A stretch of DNA of 5,333 nucleotides from Omnitrophica WOR_2 bacterium RIFCSPLOWO2_01_FULL_41_12. GTDB lineage: Bacteria > Omnitrophota > Gorgyraeia > Gygaellales > Profunditerraquicolaceae. Of the stretch, positions 4,960 through 5,333 are shown one piece after another; positions within the stretch are counted from its first letter, which is position 1; each line of letters opens with the position of its first letter. Position numbers and translations under genes: made by a program. The notes under the pieces are model-generated. The model was not told the origin of the DNA and ran no database searches. It saw only the letters and a list, made by a program, of their open reading frames with translations. The DNA is taken from positions 1 to 5,333 of the forward strand of contig MHGW01000048.1 in the NCBI GenBank assembly GCA_001805765.1, in the 5' to 3' direction.

Positions 4960-5242
4960 GTAGACGGTGACTAGCAAATGCCTCGGAGCAAGCTACCGTA
5001 AGGTGCTCTTTCACAAAAAGGCTTTGCATGAAAAAAGAAGTCTGGAAGAGCATTAAAAAAGTAGTAGCCCCTTAGGTTTGAGTGGAGTTTAGCCCTTTTG
5101 TGGGCTGAAAAAGCCAATGTCGGCACATCTCATGGCTGTGGCTGTGAGTATGGTTCGGATGAACTCCAATACTTGAGCTTAGAACCAGCAGAAAGGGCAT
5201 GCCAAAGCGGTGAAAGTGCTACTTTGGACTCCATTCGTCTAC
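4960..5242 (+). ncRNA. Unidentified structured RNA candidate, about 283 bases
   Basis: This gene-free stretch shows nested complementarity. GTAGACG (4960-4966) pairs with CGTCTAC (5236-5242) at the two ends. GCAAATGCC (4974-4982) pairs with GGCTTTGC (5020-5027) with one bulged U. Inside that, GAGC (4986-4989)/GCTC (5005-5008) and ACC/GGT enclose a GTAA GNRA loop with a five-base bulge. TGGAGTTT (5083-5090) pairs with GAACTCCA (5161-5168), enclosing AGCCC/GGGCT (5091-5106) and CTCA/TGAG (5129-5148). CCAAAG (5202-5207) pairs with CTTTGG (5222-5227). The GNRA loop favours the + strand. It matches no RNA that I recognise: it lacks the tRNA-like ends of tmRNA, the RNase P core motifs and the SRP tetraloop region. 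The 3' end abuts the CCA end of the opposite-strand tRNA-Ser, and no terminator is seen. Confidence 0.45.
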
Positions 5243-5244
5243 GA

Positions 5245-5333
5245 TGGCGGAGAGAAAGGGATTCGAACCCTTGATACCCGTGAGGGTATACCGCTTTTCG
5301 AGAGCGGCGCCTTCAACCACTCGGCCATCTCTC
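5245..5333 (-). tRNA. tRNA-Ser(CGA), second copy, one base cut off by the window edge
   Basis: All 89 visible bases equal the first tRNA-Ser copy, including the encoded CCA (5247-5245), the long variable arm and anticodon CGA (5300-5298). Only the first base of the acceptor stem lies outside the window. Sequences flanking the two copies differ at the 3' side (AACTTG after copy one, TCGTAG after copy two, both on the minus strand), so the duplication seems limited to the tRNA. Confidence 0.96.

Noticed and set aside
5028..5075. A 15-residue frame MKKEVWKSIKKVVAP inside the RNA candidate, considered as a tmRNA tag or small toxin
   Set aside because: It has no ribosome-binding site, the end VVAP is not a proteolysis-tag end, and no tRNA-like acceptor/T-arm ends surround it.
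4960..5242. RNase P RNA, SRP RNA, tmRNA, group I intron or retron RNA as identity of the structured stretch
   Set aside because: None of the diagnostic core motifs is present (RNase P GAGGAAAGUCC-type core, SRP GGAAG-type loop, tmRNA CCA-ended tRNA domain, group I P/Q/R/S elements), and no reverse transcriptase gene accompanies it in the window.

Overview
The window looks like an accessory stretch of a bacterial chromosome. The genes start with ATG, and TAA, TAG and TGA all end reading frames, so the standard bacterial code fits and a UGA-glycine code is unlikely. The type II tRNA genes encode their CCA ends. A lipoprotein with a lipobox points to a bacterium rather than a phage or archaeon. 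The gene set (VapBC-type pair, DUF4143 ATPase, broken RhuM gene and a protein ending in a putative diversity-generating retroelement (DGR) variable region) recalls accessory DNA of Patescibacteria/CPR-like genomes. That assignment is an inference and is weak.

Layout. Bases 1-76 may hold the 3' end of a + strand gene. It runs into the tail of a minus-strand toxin-antitoxin operon: an AbrB/MazE-like antitoxin (723 to 472) followed by a PIN-domain toxin (475 to 71), joined by an ATGA overlap. The operon has its own sigma70-type promoter, just beyond the 3' end of a minus-strand tRNA-Ser(CGA) at 783-872. Upstream of the tRNA on the same strand is a cysteine-containing lipoprotein of unknown function (1592 to 936). 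Then comes a complete DUF4143-type ATPase (2803 to 1676, minus), bracketed by two imperfect ~61-64 bp direct repeats. Rightwards on the + strand are a RhuM-family gene destroyed by an internal deletion and frameshift (3064-3803), and a 336-residue protein (3851-4861) whose last ~40 codons look like a DGR variable region. A perfect hairpin terminator follows. Next is a gene-free ~280 bp stretch that looks like a structured non-coding RNA (4960-5242). The window ends in a second tRNA-Ser(CGA), identical to the first over all 89 visible bases.

Architecture. The 10-mer TGGCGGAGAG, which is the 3' acceptor end of tRNA-Ser read on the + strand, occurs four times in the same orientation, at 783, 1610, 2898 and 5245. 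It divides the region into modules: lipoprotein; ATPase; rhuM remnant plus DGR-like target plus RNA. No integrase, transposase or reverse transcriptase is present, so the mechanism that assembled the modules cannot be seen here. The strongest candidates for new biology are the DGR-like target with its missing template and reverse transcriptase, the structured RNA beside it, and the tRNA-ended repeats that delimit the modules.
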